This document shows positions 15,386 to 25,853 of a DNA stretch of 64,000 bases, in pieces; the first letter of the stretch is position 1, and every line of letters begins with the position of its first letter. The stretch lies in the NCBI RefSeq assembly GCF_034377145.1, contig NZ_CP139708.1, positions 171,960-235,959 of the forward strand, read 5' to 3'. Source of the DNA: Sulfitobacter sp. OXR-159. Lineage in GTDB: Bacteria; Pseudomonadota; Alphaproteobacteria; Rhodobacterales; Rhodobacteraceae. A program made the position numbers and the translations under genes. The notes below the pieces were generated by a model that saw only the letters and a program-made list of their open reading frames with translations, was not told the DNA's origin and did not search any database.

Positions 15386-17071
15386 ATGCTGCAAAAAACT
15401 TCCCTCAAGGCGCGGACCGGCGGACAGGTCCTTGTGGATCAACTGCTGATCCACGGTGCCGACACCGCCTATTGCGTGCCCGGCGAAAGCTATCTTGAGG
15501 TACTCGATGCGCTGCATGATGTGCAAGACAAGTTCAGCCTGATCAATGCGCGGCACGAGGCCGGGGCCGCCAACATGGCTGAGACCTATGGTAAACTAAC
15601 CGGCACCCCCGGCATCTGCATGGTCACCCGCGGCCCCGGCGCCTGCCACGCGGCCATCGGCGTGCATATCGCGCAACAAGACAGCACGCCGATGATCCTC
15701 CTGGTGGGGCAGATCGCCCGCGACACGACCGACCGCGAGGCGTTTCAAGAAGTCGATTACCGTGCGATGTTTGGCCCCATCGCCAAATGGGCCACCCAGA
15801 TCGACGACCCGGCGCGGGTGCCGGAATATATGGCCCGCGCCTTCCGCGTGGCGACCTCGGGCCGCCCCGGTCCGGTGGTGATCTCCCTGCCCGAAGACAT
15901 GCTAACCGAGGTGGTTTCCGTCGCCGACGCGCGGCCCTATACGGCGACCCATGCTGGGCTGTCGCCTGACAATCTCGACATGCTCAAAACCGAGATCGCG
16001 CAGGCCGAACGGCCCCTGCTGCTGCTCGGCGGCTCTGGCTGGTCGGATGAAAGTGCCGCGGCCATCACGCGCTTTGCCGAGGCCAACAAGATCCCCGTCA
16101 CCACCTCTTTCCGGCGGCAGGACATCGTGAACAACCTCTCGCCGGTCTATGCAGGCGATTTCGGCACCTCCACCGCGCCCAGCCTCTACGCGCATCAACG
16201 CGACGCGGATCTGCTCGTGGTGATCGGCGCGCGTTTGGGGGAGATGACGACCAAGACCTACACCACCATGCAATCGCCCAACCCCGAGACGCGGCTGGTG
16301 CATCTCTACCCCGACGCGGATGAGATCGGGCGCGTCTATTCGCCAGATCTGGGCATCGCTGCAGCACCCGTTTCTGTCGCTGCCGCCTTGGACGGTGTCG
16401 ATCTGGGCCGCGCTGAGGCATGGGACGCATGGTGCGAGAAACTCCACGCCGATTACCTCACCGATACCGAAGCGCCCAATGGCGGCGACTGGGATCTCGA
16501 CATGGGGGTGGCACTTGCGCAGCTGCGCGACGAGCTGCCCGATGATGTGGTGGTCACGCTCGACGCGGGCAACCACACCGGCTGGGCGCAACGGTTCCTG
16601 CGCTTTGGCCGTCCGGGCCGGATTGTCGGCTCGACCTGTGGTGCGATGGGCTATTCCGTGCCCGCCGCCGTCGCGGCCTCGATTGCCGAGCCGGAGCGCC
16701 TGACGCTCTCCTTCGTCGGCGATGGCGGCTTTATGATGAGCGGTAGTGAACTTGCCACCGCCGCGCAATATGGCGGGCGGCCCATCGTCCTGCTGTTCAA
16801 CAACGGCATCTACGGCACCATCCGCATGCACCAAGAACGCGACCACCCCGAACGGATCTCGGGCACTACTTTGCAGAACCAAGATTTCGTCAAAATGGCC
16901 GAGGGGCTGGGCGCTCATGCTGAACGGGTGACCAAGACCGAGGATTTCGCCGCCGCCTTCACCCGCGCCCGCGAAAGCGGCCGCCCGGCCCTGATCGAGC
17001 TTGTAACCGACCCCGAGCAAATCTCGACCCGCACCACGATCAGCAAGCTGCGCGCGGCGGCCCAGAAATAA
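15386..17071 (+). CDS. Thiamine diphosphate-dependent enzyme, acetolactate synthase-like
   Basis: This is a 561-residue three-domain ThDP enzyme. The catalytic glutamate is Glu58 (ARHEAGAANMAE). The ThDP-Mg motif GDGGFMM leads to the closing NN (LLFNNGIYG). The middle domain has the ILVGQIARDT and LLGGSGWSD segments of the family. It lacks a neighbouring small regulatory subunit, so it is unlikely to be the biosynthetic IlvB. Such stand-alone enzymes include oxalyl-CoA or benzoylformate decarboxylases, glyoxylate carboligase and others. In this operon it probably acts on a 2-oxo acid made by the flavoprotein next to it; the reaction is not known. Confidence 0.88.
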   Translation: MLQKTSLKARTGGQVLVDQLLIHGADTAYCVPGESYLEVLDALHDVQDKFSLINARHEAGAANMAETYGKLTGTPGICMVTRGPGACHAAIGVHIAQQDSTPMILLVGQIARDTTDREAFQEVDYRAMFGPIAKWATQIDDPARVPEYMARAFRVATSGRPGPVVISLPEDMLTEVVSVADARPYTATHAGLSPDNLDMLKTEIAQAERPLLLLGGSGWSDESAAAITRFAEANKIPVTTSFRRQDIVNNLSPVYAGDFGTSTAPSLYAHQRDADLLVVIGARLGEMTTKTYTTMQSPNPETRLVHLYPDADEIGRVYSPDLGIAAAPVSVAAALDGVDLGRAEAWDAWCEKLHADYLTDTEAPNGGDWDLDMGVALAQLRDELPDDVVVTLDAGNHTGWAQRFLRFGRPGRIVGSTCGAMGYSVPAAVAASIAEPERLTLSFVGDGGFMMSGSELATAAQYGGRPIVLLFNNGIYGTIRMHQERDHPERISGTTLQNQDFVKMAEGLGAHAERVTKTEDFAAAFTRARESGRPALIELVTDPEQISTRTTISKLRAAAQK

Positions 17072-17095
17072 GTCGACGCCGACCAGCGCTAAAGG

Positions 17096-18553
17096 ATGAC
17101 CCAGATGACCACTCTGACCGCGCCGCGCCGCGCGCCCGAAACCGACGGGCAAGACCATAGCGCCCTGCTCGACGATCTGCGCCAAGCCATCGGTGCCGCC
17201 CATGTCGTGACCGACGCCAAGGATTTTGACGCGCGGCTGATCGAAGATCGCGGGCTGCAGCGCGGCACCGCGCTGGCGCTGATCCGCCCCGGCTCCACCG
17301 AGGAGGTCGCCGCCTGCATGCGCCTGTGCCATACAGCCGAGGTGCCGGTCACGCCGCAGGGCGGCAACACCGGTCTGGCGGGGGGCGGCGTGCCGGACGG
17401 CGGGATCATCCTCACGACTGACCGGCTGAACCGCATTCGGGGGGTCGATCCGACCAACGCCACCATGACGGTCGAGGCGGGTTGTATCCTCGCCAATATC
17501 CAAGCGGCGGCGGATGAGGTCGATGCGCTCTTCCCGCTGTCGCTCGCCTCCGAAGGGTCCTGCCAGATCGGCGGCAACCTTTCGACCAACGCGGGCGGCA
17601 CGGCGGTGCTGCGCTATGGCAATACCCGCGATCTGGTGCTGGGGATTGAAGCGGTGCTGCCCGATGGCCGGGTGCTGAATGATCTGGGCGGGCTGCGGAA
17701 AAACAACACCGGTTTCGACCTTAAACACCTCTTTATCGGGGCCGAAGGAACGCTTGGCATCATCACGGCAGCGGTGATCAAGCTTTTCCCCAAGCCCACC
17801 GCCCGCGCCACGGCGCTGGTGGCCTGCACCGGCCCCGACCTGGCGCTGGCGCTCTATGCCCGGATGCGTGGGCAAACGGCGGACACGCTCTCGACTTTTG
17901 AGTATATCGACCGGCTTGGCCTGCAAATGGTGATCGACCACGCGCCCGGCTGTAGCGACCCGATGGCAGAGGCGCATCCGGCCTATTGCCTGCTCGAACT
18001 CACCGGCAATGGCGCGCAGGCCGACCTTGATGCCCGGCTGGAGGCGGCGTTGGAATCAGCGTTTGAGGCGGAAGAAATCATCGACGCCGTGATCGGCGCA
18101 TCGGAAGCGCAGAAGGACGCGCTTTGGGCGCTGCGGGAAAACCTCTCAGAAGCGCAAAAGCCCGAGGGCGCGTCGATTAAGCATGACGTATCCGTGCCGG
18201 TCTCGCGCGTGGCTGATTTCATCCGCGAGGCGACTCAAGCATGCATGGAACATATGCCCGGACTGCGCCCCTGCCCCTTTGGCCATTTCGGCGACGGCAA
18301 CCTGCATTTCAACCTGTCGCGCCCCGTCGATATGGCCGATGCCGATTTCCTTGCAGAATACAGCACGTTCAACCGCATCGTGCATGATATCGTGCACCAG
18401 ATGGGCGGCTCATTCTCGGCGGAACATGGCATCGGCACGTTCAAACGGGCCGAACTGCGCCGCTATAAAGACCCGGTCGCGCTGGAGTTGATGGAGGAGA
18501 TCAAAGCCGCCCTCGACCCGGGCCAATTGATGAACCCGGGCAAGGTGCTTTGA
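17096..18553 (+). CDS. FAD-binding oxidoreductase, GlcD / D-lactate dehydrogenase-like
   Basis: This is a 485-residue flavoprotein of the VAO family. The FAD-binding part has TPQGGNTGLAGGG (about residues 82-94). The C-terminal domain has FGHFGDGNLHFN and SAEHGIGTFKR, which carry the metal or substrate ligands of 2-hydroxyacid dehydrogenases. Family members oxidise D-2-hydroxy acids (lactate, glycolate, 2-hydroxyglutarate) to 2-oxo acids and pass electrons to the quinone pool or a flavoprotein. It is the last gene of the TAXI-TRAP operon and ends 4 bp from the convergent SDR gene. D-enantiomer use together with nearby larBE points to a racemising 2-hydroxy-acid pathway. Confidence 0.92.
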   Translation: MTQMTTLTAPRRAPETDGQDHSALLDDLRQAIGAAHVVTDAKDFDARLIEDRGLQRGTALALIRPGSTEEVAACMRLCHTAEVPVTPQGGNTGLAGGGVPDGGIILTTDRLNRIRGVDPTNATMTVEAGCILANIQAAADEVDALFPLSLASEGSCQIGGNLSTNAGGTAVLRYGNTRDLVLGIEAVLPDGRVLNDLGGLRKNNTGFDLKHLFIGAEGTLGIITAAVIKLFPKPTARATALVACTGPDLALALYARMRGQTADTLSTFEYIDRLGLQMVIDHAPGCSDPMAEAHPAYCLLELTGNGAQADLDARLEAALESAFEAEEIIDAVIGASEAQKDALWALRENLSEAQKPEGASIKHDVSVPVSRVADFIREATQACMEHMPGLRPCPFGHFGDGNLHFNLSRPVDMADADFLAEYSTFNRIVHDIVHQMGGSFSAEHGIGTFKRAELRRYKDPVALELMEEIKAALDPGQLMNPGKVL

Positions 18554-18557
18554 CGGC

Positions 18558-19304
18558 TTAGCCGCGCCCGACAAATGGCATTTTGGTGGCCATCACGGTG
18601 ACAAACATGGCGTTGGAGTCGAGCGACAGCTTCGCCATGTATGACAGCGTTTCGGCCACGTCGTTCACATCCATGCGTGGCTCGGACATGCGGCTGCCGT
18701 TCGGTTGCAGGATGCCGTCTTTCATCCGCTCCGTCATCTCGCTGGCCGCATTGCCGATGTCGATCTGCCCGCAAGCGATGTCATGCGCGCGCCCATCGAG
18801 CGACAGCGCGCGGGTGAGCCCGGTGATCGCGTGTTTCGTCGCCGTATAGGGCACCGAGAGCGGGCGCGGCACATGGGCGCTGATTGAGCCGTTGTTGATG
18901 ATTCGCCCACCCTTTGGGCTCTGCCGTTTCATCAGGGCAAAGGCCGCACGGGCGCAGAGGAATGACCCGGTCAGATTGGTCGCGACGATGTCGCTCCACT
19001 CCGCGACGCGGAGCGCGTCCAGCTCGACCGCCGGACCATTGCGCCCGGCATTGTTGAACAGCAGGTCCAGCCGCCCGAAGGTCGCCTCCACTCTGTCGAA
19101 AAGCGCGTCGACATCGGCCTCAACCCCCACGTCCGCAGCCACGGCGATATGCCCCTGCCCGTCAAGCGTAGCACAGGCGGCGTCGATCTTATCCTGCTGC
19201 CGCCCGGTGAGAACGAGAGTGAAACCGTCTTTCGCCAACCGCTGCGCGCAGGCGAGGCCGACGCCGCTCCCAGCCCCTGTGATCAGAGCAATCTTTTGGT
19301 TCAT
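18558..19304 (-). CDS. SDR-family oxidoreductase
   Basis: This is a 248-residue classical short-chain dehydrogenase. It shows the cofactor motif TGAGSGVG (residues 10-17), NNAG in the middle, an NGSIS serine and the YTATK catalytic Tyr-Lys pair. It probably oxidises or reduces a hydroxyl or keto group with NAD(P)H. It is transcribed towards the flavoprotein and divergently from the TetR gene. The substrate cannot be told. Confidence 0.93.
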   Translation of the reverse strand: MNQKIALITGAGSGVGLACAQRLAKDGFTLVLTGRQQDKIDAACATLDGQGHIAVAADVGVEADVDALFDRVEATFGRLDLLFNNAGRNGPAVELDALRVAEWSDIVATNLTGSFLCARAAFALMKRQSPKGGRIINNGSISAHVPRPLSVPYTATKHAITGLTRALSLDGRAHDIACGQIDIGNAASEMTERMKDGILQPNGSRMSEPRMDVNDVAETLSYMAKLSLDSNAMFVTVMATKMPFVGRG

Positions 19305-19438
19305 TCTACTATTCCATTCCTTATCGTTGCGCGTCGGGCCGCTACAGAGAATCTAATATATAAGATCGCACAGGGATAGGTTTTTTCACCGCTTTCCAGT
19401 CATCACGGGGTCCGTGCCTCACATTCGCGCGAGTGCAC

Positions 19439-19453
19439 TAGACGACCGGTCTA
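19439..19453. promoter_or_regulatory. NemR-like operator upstream of TetR gene
   Basis: TAGACGACCGGTCTA lies 11 bp before the TetR start. It contains the perfect palindrome GACCGGTC and resembles the TAGAC(C)GGTCTA boxes of NemR-type TetR regulators. This suggests autoregulation together with the MDR reductase that follows. Confidence 0.6.
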
Positions 19454-19464
19454 TTATTTCATAG

Positions 19465-20085
19465 ATGCCACTCATGACAGAGGCAAAGAAATCAGATCAG
19501 ACGCGGCAACGCATCTTGGACACCGGACGTAGCCTCGTGCTGCGGCACGGGTTCTCTGGCGTTGGCCTGTCGCGGATCCTGAGCGAAAGCGGCGTGCCCA
19601 AAGGCTCGTTCTACTATTACTTCGCGTCGAAAGAGGCTTTCGGCACCGCGATGTTGGCCGACTACGTCGAGGCCTATCTCGACCGCGTCGATGCGCTGAT
19701 TGCAGCCCCGGGAACGGCGGGCGACAAGCTCGACAGTTTTTGGGATGCATGGCTCAGCCAATCCAGTGCTCCGGGGATCGCCAGCGCTTGTTTGGTGGTG
19801 AAACTCGGCTCCGAAGTGGCTGACCTGTCGGATTCCATGCGCGAGACGCTGGACCAGGGTGTCGACGCATTGGTCGCCCGGATTGCCCAATTGCTGCGCC
19901 AAGGCGCAGAGGATGGGACCGTTCGTGCGTTGTCTGACCCCGAAACCACCGCCCGCATGCTCTATGCCAAATGGCTCGGCGCGGCGGTGCTGGCCAAACT
20001 GGCACGCAGCGATGCGGCCCTGCGCATGGCCCGCGCTGAAACCTCTGCCCAACTCTCCCCCACTGGGGGCCAATTCCCAACCTGA
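19465..20085 (+). CDS. TetR/AcrR-family regulator (NemR-like)
   Basis: This is a 206-residue regulator. The N-terminal helix-turn-helix (ILSESGVPKGSFYYYFASKEAF, residues 39-60) is of the TetR form and the C-terminal helical domain binds ligand. ATG 19465 and ATG 19474 are both possible. The palindromic TAGAC..GTCTA box just upstream and the oxidoreductase gene 11 bp downstream match the nemR-type arrangement, in which electrophiles or quinones release the repressor. The ligand is inferred, not shown. Confidence 0.92.
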   Translation: MPLMTEAKKSDQTRQRILDTGRSLVLRHGFSGVGLSRILSESGVPKGSFYYYFASKEAFGTAMLADYVEAYLDRVDALIAAPGTAGDKLDSFWDAWLSQSSAPGIASACLVVKLGSEVADLSDSMRETLDQGVDALVARIAQLLRQGAEDGTVRALSDPETTARMLYAKWLGAAVLAKLARSDAALRMARAETSAQLSPTGGQFPT

Positions 20086-20096
20086 AAGGAAACAGC

Positions 20097-21077
20097 ATGT
20101 TCGCTGCCATCCACGACACATTCGGCGAGCCCGCCGAGGTTCTGACCACCCGCGAAACCGACAAGCCCGCGCCCGCCGCTGGCGAAGCGCTGCTGCGCAT
20201 GGTGCTCTCGCCCATTCACAACCACGACCTTTGGACCGTGCGCGGCAATTATGGCTACAAGCCCGAACTGCCCGGTGCCATCGGCGGCTCCGAAGCGCTC
20301 GGCATCGTCGAGGCTGTGGGCGAAGGCGTTGACGAAGCGCTGATCGGCAAACGGGTCACGGCGGCCGGGTTCCACGGCGCATGGGCTGAGTATTTCACCG
20401 CCCCCGCCGCTGGTCTGCTGCCCCTGCCCGAGGCGATCTCGGACGAGGCCGGAGCGCAGTTGATCGCCATGCCCTTCAGCGCCCTGTCCCTGCTGGAGAC
20501 CCTGAAGGTCGGCGAAGGCGAGTGGTTGATCCAAACCGCCGCCAACGGCGCGGTGGGCAAGATCATGGTTGGTCTGGCCAAGGCACGCGGTATCAAGCTG
20601 CTGAACCTCGTCCGCCGCGAAGGTGCCGCCGAAGAAATGCGCGATACCGGCGCGGAGCATGTCCTGTCCACCGAAGATGCGGATTGGCAAAGCAAAGCGC
20701 GCGAGTTGATCGGCAACGCGGGCGCGGTTTCGGCCATCGATTCCGTCGGCGGCGAATTGGGCGGCCAACTTGTCGAGCTTCTGGGCAAGGATGGCGAATT
20801 GATCGTCTTCGGCACGGCGACGGGCCAGCCGCTTTCCATGTCCTCGGGCGAATTGATCATGAAGCACATCACCGTCAAAGGCTTCTGGGGCTCGCGCGTC
20901 AGTGGTGACATGGCGGCTGAGACGCGGGGCCGTCTGATTGGTGAACTGGTGCAACTCGCCGCGAAGGGGCAGCTTCCCCTCGACACGGGCGGCATCTACC
21001 CGCTGGCCGAGGTGACCGAGGCGATGAAGGCCGCACTGACCACGGGCCGTGGCGGCAAGGTCATGCTGCGCCCTTGA
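20097..21077 (+). CDS. MDR-superfamily reductase (quinone oxidoreductase / alcohol dehydrogenase-like)
   Basis: This is a 326-residue medium-chain reductase with an N-terminal GroES-like part (LSPIHNHDLWTVRGNYG) and a cofactor fold (QTAANGAVGKIMVGLAKARG). The usual zinc-ligand cysteine clusters are missing, so it belongs to the zinc-free quinone/enoyl reductase branch that uses NADPH. It is co-transcribed with the TetR gene and probably detoxifies an electrophile under its control. Confidence 0.92.
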   Translation: MFAAIHDTFGEPAEVLTTRETDKPAPAAGEALLRMVLSPIHNHDLWTVRGNYGYKPELPGAIGGSEALGIVEAVGEGVDEALIGKRVTAAGFHGAWAEYFTAPAAGLLPLPEAISDEAGAQLIAMPFSALSLLETLKVGEGEWLIQTAANGAVGKIMVGLAKARGIKLLNLVRREGAAEEMRDTGAEHVLSTEDADWQSKARELIGNAGAVSAIDSVGGELGGQLVELLGKDGELIVFGTATGQPLSMSSGELIMKHITVKGFWGSRVSGDMAAETRGRLIGELVQLAAKGQLPLDTGGIYPLAEVTEAMKAALTTGRGGKVMLRP

Positions 21078-21093
21078 TCGGGATTTGACGACA

Positions 21094-21121
21094 GCGGCGG
21101 CCCTCAACGCGGGGCCGCCGC
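21094..21121 (+). terminator. Terminator-like hairpin after the MDR reductase gene
   Basis: A perfect 10-bp stem (GCGGCGGCCC with GGGCCGCCGC) with an 8-nt loop starts 17 bp after the stop codon. The T run is weak. Confidence 0.65.
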
Positions 21122-21325
21122 GCCATTCTTGCACCGCCCAAGATTACGACACATCCGCGAATTTCCGCCCTTTATTTGGGCAAACGCAGCGCACTGGCGG
21201 CCCTGCACCGCCTCGGCGATGACTCTCCCCCGTCTCTATGGTGATTAAAAAATCATCATACATTTCCGGGCGGAGCCATTCTCATTCTCGTCGACACCAG
21301 CATAAACAACCCCCAAGCGACCCCC
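21122..21325 (+). promoter_or_regulatory. Upstream region of the urease operon
   Basis: No gene is seen here. At 21238-21259 there is an inverted repeat, ATGGTGATT-aaaa-AATCATCAT (8 of 9 pairs), that may be an operator. No NtrC-type site was recognised. GGGCGGAG at about 21268 would suit an unusual ATT start for ureD at 21278. Confidence 0.4.
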
Positions 21326-22123
21326 GTGCAGCCGCGCGCGATCGGTGCGGCGATGGTCTCGGCCAAGGCCGCGCGGGGTGGCTCGACGCTGGGGGATTTG
21401 CGGCAATCGGGCGCGATGAAGCTGCTCTTTCCGCGCCCCGACCCCGCGATGCTGCAAGCGATCGTTATCAATTCCGCAGGTGGCATCACGGGCGGCGATA
21501 GTTTTGCCCTGACCGCCCGGGCAGAGGCAAAGGCCGCGCTCAGCCTCACCACGCAGGCCGCCGAACGCGCCTATCGCGCGCAACCGGGACAAGTGGCAAA
21601 CCTGCGCAACACCCTCGCCGTAGACTCCGGCGCGACGCTGCATTGGCTGCCGCAAGAGACGATCCTTTATGACGGATGCGCGCTGCGGCGGCGGCTGTCG
21701 GTCGATCTGGCGCAAGATGCCTCCCTCCTGCTGGTTGAGCCGCTGGTCTTTGGCCGCGCCGCCATGGGTGAAACCCTTCGACAGGCCCATTTCCGCGACC
21801 GGATCGAGGTCAGCCGCGCGGGCCGCCCGCTGTTTCACGACGCGATGACGCTTAGCGGCGATGTCACCGCCCATCTGGCGGCCCCTCATATCGCGGCGGG
21901 CGCGGGCGCCCTCGCCACGATTATCTATGTCGCGCCCGATGCCGAAGCGCGGCTTGCCCGGCTCCGCAGCCAATTGCCCGCCAACGCCGGGGCCAGTCTG
22001 ATCGGCCCTGACCTGCTGGTCGCGCGGATCCTCGCGGCAGACAGTTTCGACCTTCGCCAATCGCTCGTCCCGATCTTGGGCGAACTGAGCGGTGACACCC
22101 TCCCCCGATCATGGATGACCTGA
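21326..22123 (+). CDS. ureD: Urease accessory protein UreD
   Basis: UreD is the scaffold that, with UreF and UreG, delivers nickel and CO2 to apo-urease. The 265-residue protein shows [11 protein letters not shown], the [12 protein letters not shown] motif, the [10 protein letters not shown] segment and [11 protein letters not shown], all standard for UreD. The GTG at 21326 lacks a clear ribosome site and the frame is open upstream with no ATG, GTG or TTG; a non-standard start further upstream (ATT at 21278 or 21284) is possible. It is the first gene of the urease operon and ends 1 bp before ureA. Confidence 0.93.
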   Translation: MQPRAIGAAMVSAKAARGGSTLGDLRQSGAMKLLFPRPDPAMLQAIVINSAGGITGGDSFALTARAEAKAALSLTTQAAERAYRAQPGQVANLRNTLAVDSGATLHWLPQETILYDGCALRRRLSVDLAQDASLLLVEPLVFGRAAMGETLRQAHFRDRIEVSRAGRPLFHDAMTLSGDVTAHLAAPHIAAGAGALATIIYVAPDAEARLARLRSQLPANAGASLIGPDLLVARILAADSFDLRQSLVPILGELSGDTLPRSWMT

Positions 22124-22124
22124 C

Positions 22125-22427
22125 GTGCAACTGACCCCGCGAGAAAAAGACAAATTGCTGATCTCCATGGCCGCCGAAGTCGCCCGCAAGCGCCTTGCGC
22201 GGGGGGTCAAGCTGAACCATCCCGAAGCCATCGCGCTGATCACCGACACCGTGGTCGAAGGCGCGCGGGACGGGCGCAGCGTGGCCGATATGATGCAGGC
22301 CGGTGCCCATGTCATCACCCGCGACGACTGTATGGAGGGGGTGTCTGAGATGATCCCCGAGGTGCAGGTCGAAGCAACTTTCCCCGACGGGACCAAATTG
22401 GTCACCGTGCACAACCCCATCAGATAA
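22125..22427 (+). CDS. ureA: Urease gamma subunit UreA
   Basis: This is a 100-residue gamma subunit (begins [13 protein letters not shown] and ends [10 protein letters not shown]), the usual family length. With UreB and UreC it forms the (alpha-beta-gamma)3 urease trimer that hydrolyses urea to ammonia and carbamate. The GTG start lies 1 bp after the ureD stop. Confidence 0.97.
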   Translation: MQLTPREKDKLLISMAAEVARKRLARGVKLNHPEAIALITDTVVEGARDGRSVADMMQAGAHVITRDDCMEGVSEMIPEVQVEATFPDGTKLVTVHNPIR

Positions 22428-22436
22428 GGACATTTC

Positions 22437-22634
22437 ATGCCGCGTTTTGCCCCCCTTCTTGCCCTGCCGCTCATGTCGCTTGCCATGGCGGCCTTTGCTC
22501 ATACAGCGCCTCTCCCCCATGGCCATGGCGCAGAGAGTGACGGATCGCTGGCGGTCTATATTGTCGCCGGGCTGGCCTTTGTGCTGTCGGGCCTGATCCT
22601 TGCCATGCGCCACCTGAAAACAGCCAAAGCATGA
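22437..22634 (+). CDS. Small His-containing membrane protein between ureA and ureB
   Basis: This 65-residue protein is not a urease subunit. An N-terminal hydrophobic stretch (residues 1-21) looks like a signal sequence or signal anchor and ends in AAFA. A short segment with three histidines ([10 protein letters not shown], residues 22-31) follows. A second hydrophobic helix (residues 38-57, [17 protein letters not shown]) precedes a basic tail MRHLKTAKA. It starts 9 bp after ureA and overlaps ureB by 4 nt, so it is a true member of the operon. A role in nickel handling or urea entry is possible but only inferred from the position and histidines; no known family was recognised. Confidence 0.8.
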   Translation: MPRFAPLLALPLMSLAMAAFAHTAPLPHGHGAESDGSLAVYIVAGLAFVLSGLILAMRHLKTAKA

Positions 22635-22935
22635 TCCCCGGAGAGATCTTTCCGGCGGCGGGCCTGCTGACCCTGAATGCCGACAGCGAGGCGATCACGC
22701 TCATGGTGGCCAATACCGGTGACCGCCCGGTGCAGGTGGGCAGCCACTACCATTTCGCCGAGAGCAACCCCGCGCTTGAGTTTGACCGCGCGGCGGCACG
22801 GGGGCACCGGCTTGATATCGCAGCGGGGACCGCTGTGCGGTTCGAGCCCGGCCAACGGCGTGAGGTATCGCTGATCCCGATCCGCGGGGCGCGGCGGATC
22901 TTTGGCTTTAACAGCGCGGTGATGGGAGACCTCTG

Positions 22936-22936
<1 letters not shown>
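22631..22936 (+). CDS. ureB: Urease beta subunit UreB
   Basis: This is a 101-residue beta subunit ([41 protein letters not shown] end). Its ATG overlaps the stop of the small membrane protein (ATGA) and its TGA shares one base with the ureC ATG. It is structural, holding the alpha subunits together. Confidence 0.97.
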
Positions 22937-24672
<1,736 letters not shown>

Positions 24673-24682
24673 AGAGAGCCAA

Positions 24683-25213
24683 ATGACCCCCATCCTTTGC
24701 CAAGACATGCGCCGCGCCGAAGCGTGGTCCGATGCCAGTGACCGGGTAGAACTGACCTATGACGGGCGTTTTCTGCGCCGCAAGGTGCTGACCACGGCGG
24801 GCGGGCTGCCGTTTCTGGTCGATCTGGCGCAGACCACCTCGCTTGACCACGGCGACGCTTTTGTTCTGGCCGACGGGCGCGTGGTTGAGGTGGTGGCCGC
24901 CGACGAAGCCCTGCTGGAAGTGACCGGCCCCGACCTGCCGCGCATCGCGTGGCACATCGGCAACCGCCATACCCCCTGCCAGATCGATGCCGACCGGCTT
25001 GTGATCCAGCGCGACCATGTGATCGCCAAGATGCTTGGCCAGATCGGTGCCGCCACGCGAGAGATCACCGCGCCCTTTCGCCCCGAAGGCGGCGCCTATG
25101 GCCATGGGCGCACCCATGGGCACGACCACGGCCATGTTCACCACGCCGTTCATGATCACGACCACGCGCATGATCACGACCCCGCCCAGCACCACAACCA
25201 CGCGCATGGCTGA
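24683..25213 (+). CDS. ureE: Urease nickel chaperone UreE with His-rich tail
   Basis: This is a 176-residue UreE. The core has His91 and His96 (AWHIGNRH) and His112 (RDHVIAKML), the metal-binding surface of the dimer. The tail (residues 141-175) holds 16 histidines among Asp, Gly and Ala and can store extra nickel. ATG 24683 follows GAAGAGAG and lies 10 bp after ureC; the longer frame from 24623 runs inside ureC. The end of the gene overlaps ureF by 8 nt. Confidence 0.96.
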   Translation: MTPILCQDMRRAEAWSDASDRVELTYDGRFLRRKVLTTAGGLPFLVDLAQTTSLDHGDAFVLADGRVVEVVAADEALLEVTGPDLPRIAWHIGNRHTPCQIDADRLVIQRDHVIAKMLGQIGAATREITAPFRPEGGAYGHGRTHGHDHGHVHHAVHDHDHAHDHDPAQHHNHAHG

Positions 25214-25853
25214 AACCCTGCAGGCCGATGCGCTTTTGACCCTGGTGCAGATGCTTTCCCCCTCCTATCCGGTGGGGGCATTTGCCTATAGCCACGGGCT
25301 GGAATGGGCGGTGCTGGACGGGGCGGTGGCGGATCAAGATGCTTTGGCCGACTGGCTGTCCAGCGTGCTGCGGCACGGCGCGGGTCAGGCCGATGCGCTT
25401 TTCCTCGCGGCGGCCTATCGCGCGGATGACCCGGCAGAGATCGACGCGCAGGCCCGCGCCTTTGCCGCCTCTGCCGAACGGTTGAAAGAGACCGTGCTGC
25501 AAGGCGAAGCCTTTGCCCGCGCAAGTGCCGCGATCTGGCAGGTCGACCTGCCGCCGCTTTGCTATCCGGTTGCCGTAGGACGCGCGGCGCGTCTGCAAGG
25601 GCTGCCCCTGCGCCAAACGCTAGAGATGTTCCTGCACGCCTTTGCCGCCAATCTTGCCACCGCAGGCATGCGCCTTATCCCCTTGGGGCAGACCGAGGGG
25701 CAGATCGTCATCCGCGCGCTCGCGCCGGTCTGTCTCGAAGTTGCCGAGGCAGCGGCGGCAGGCACGCTCGACGATCTCTCCTCCACCGCCTTTCTAGGTG
25801 ACATTGCCGCCATGAAACACGAAACCCAGTATTCGAGGATTTTCCGCACATGA
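25206..25853 (+). CDS. ureF: Urease accessory protein UreF
   Basis: This is a 215-residue all-helical UreF with [22 protein letters not shown] at the start and a C-terminal region ending [12 protein letters not shown], typical of the family. It binds UreD and controls the UreG GTPase. The frame is open upstream to 25035, but that part is the shadow of the UreE His tail; ATG 25206 gives the normal length. Its stop overlaps ureG (ATGA). Confidence 0.96.
   Translation: MAETLQADALLTLVQMLSPSYPVGAFAYSHGLEWAVLDGAVADQDALADWLSSVLRHGAGQADALFLAAAYRADDPAEIDAQARAFAASAERLKETVLQGEAFARASAAIWQVDLPPLCYPVAVGRAARLQGLPLRQTLEMFLHAFAANLATAGMRLIPLGQTEGQIVIRALAPVCLEVAEAAAAGTLDDLSSTAFLGDIAAMKHETQYSRIFRT

Noticed and set aside
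15902..17977. Long minus-strand open frame of 691 codons
   Set aside because: It lies opposite two clear enzyme genes and its protein is rich in His, Arg and Gly with no family motif; it is a GC-bias shadow.
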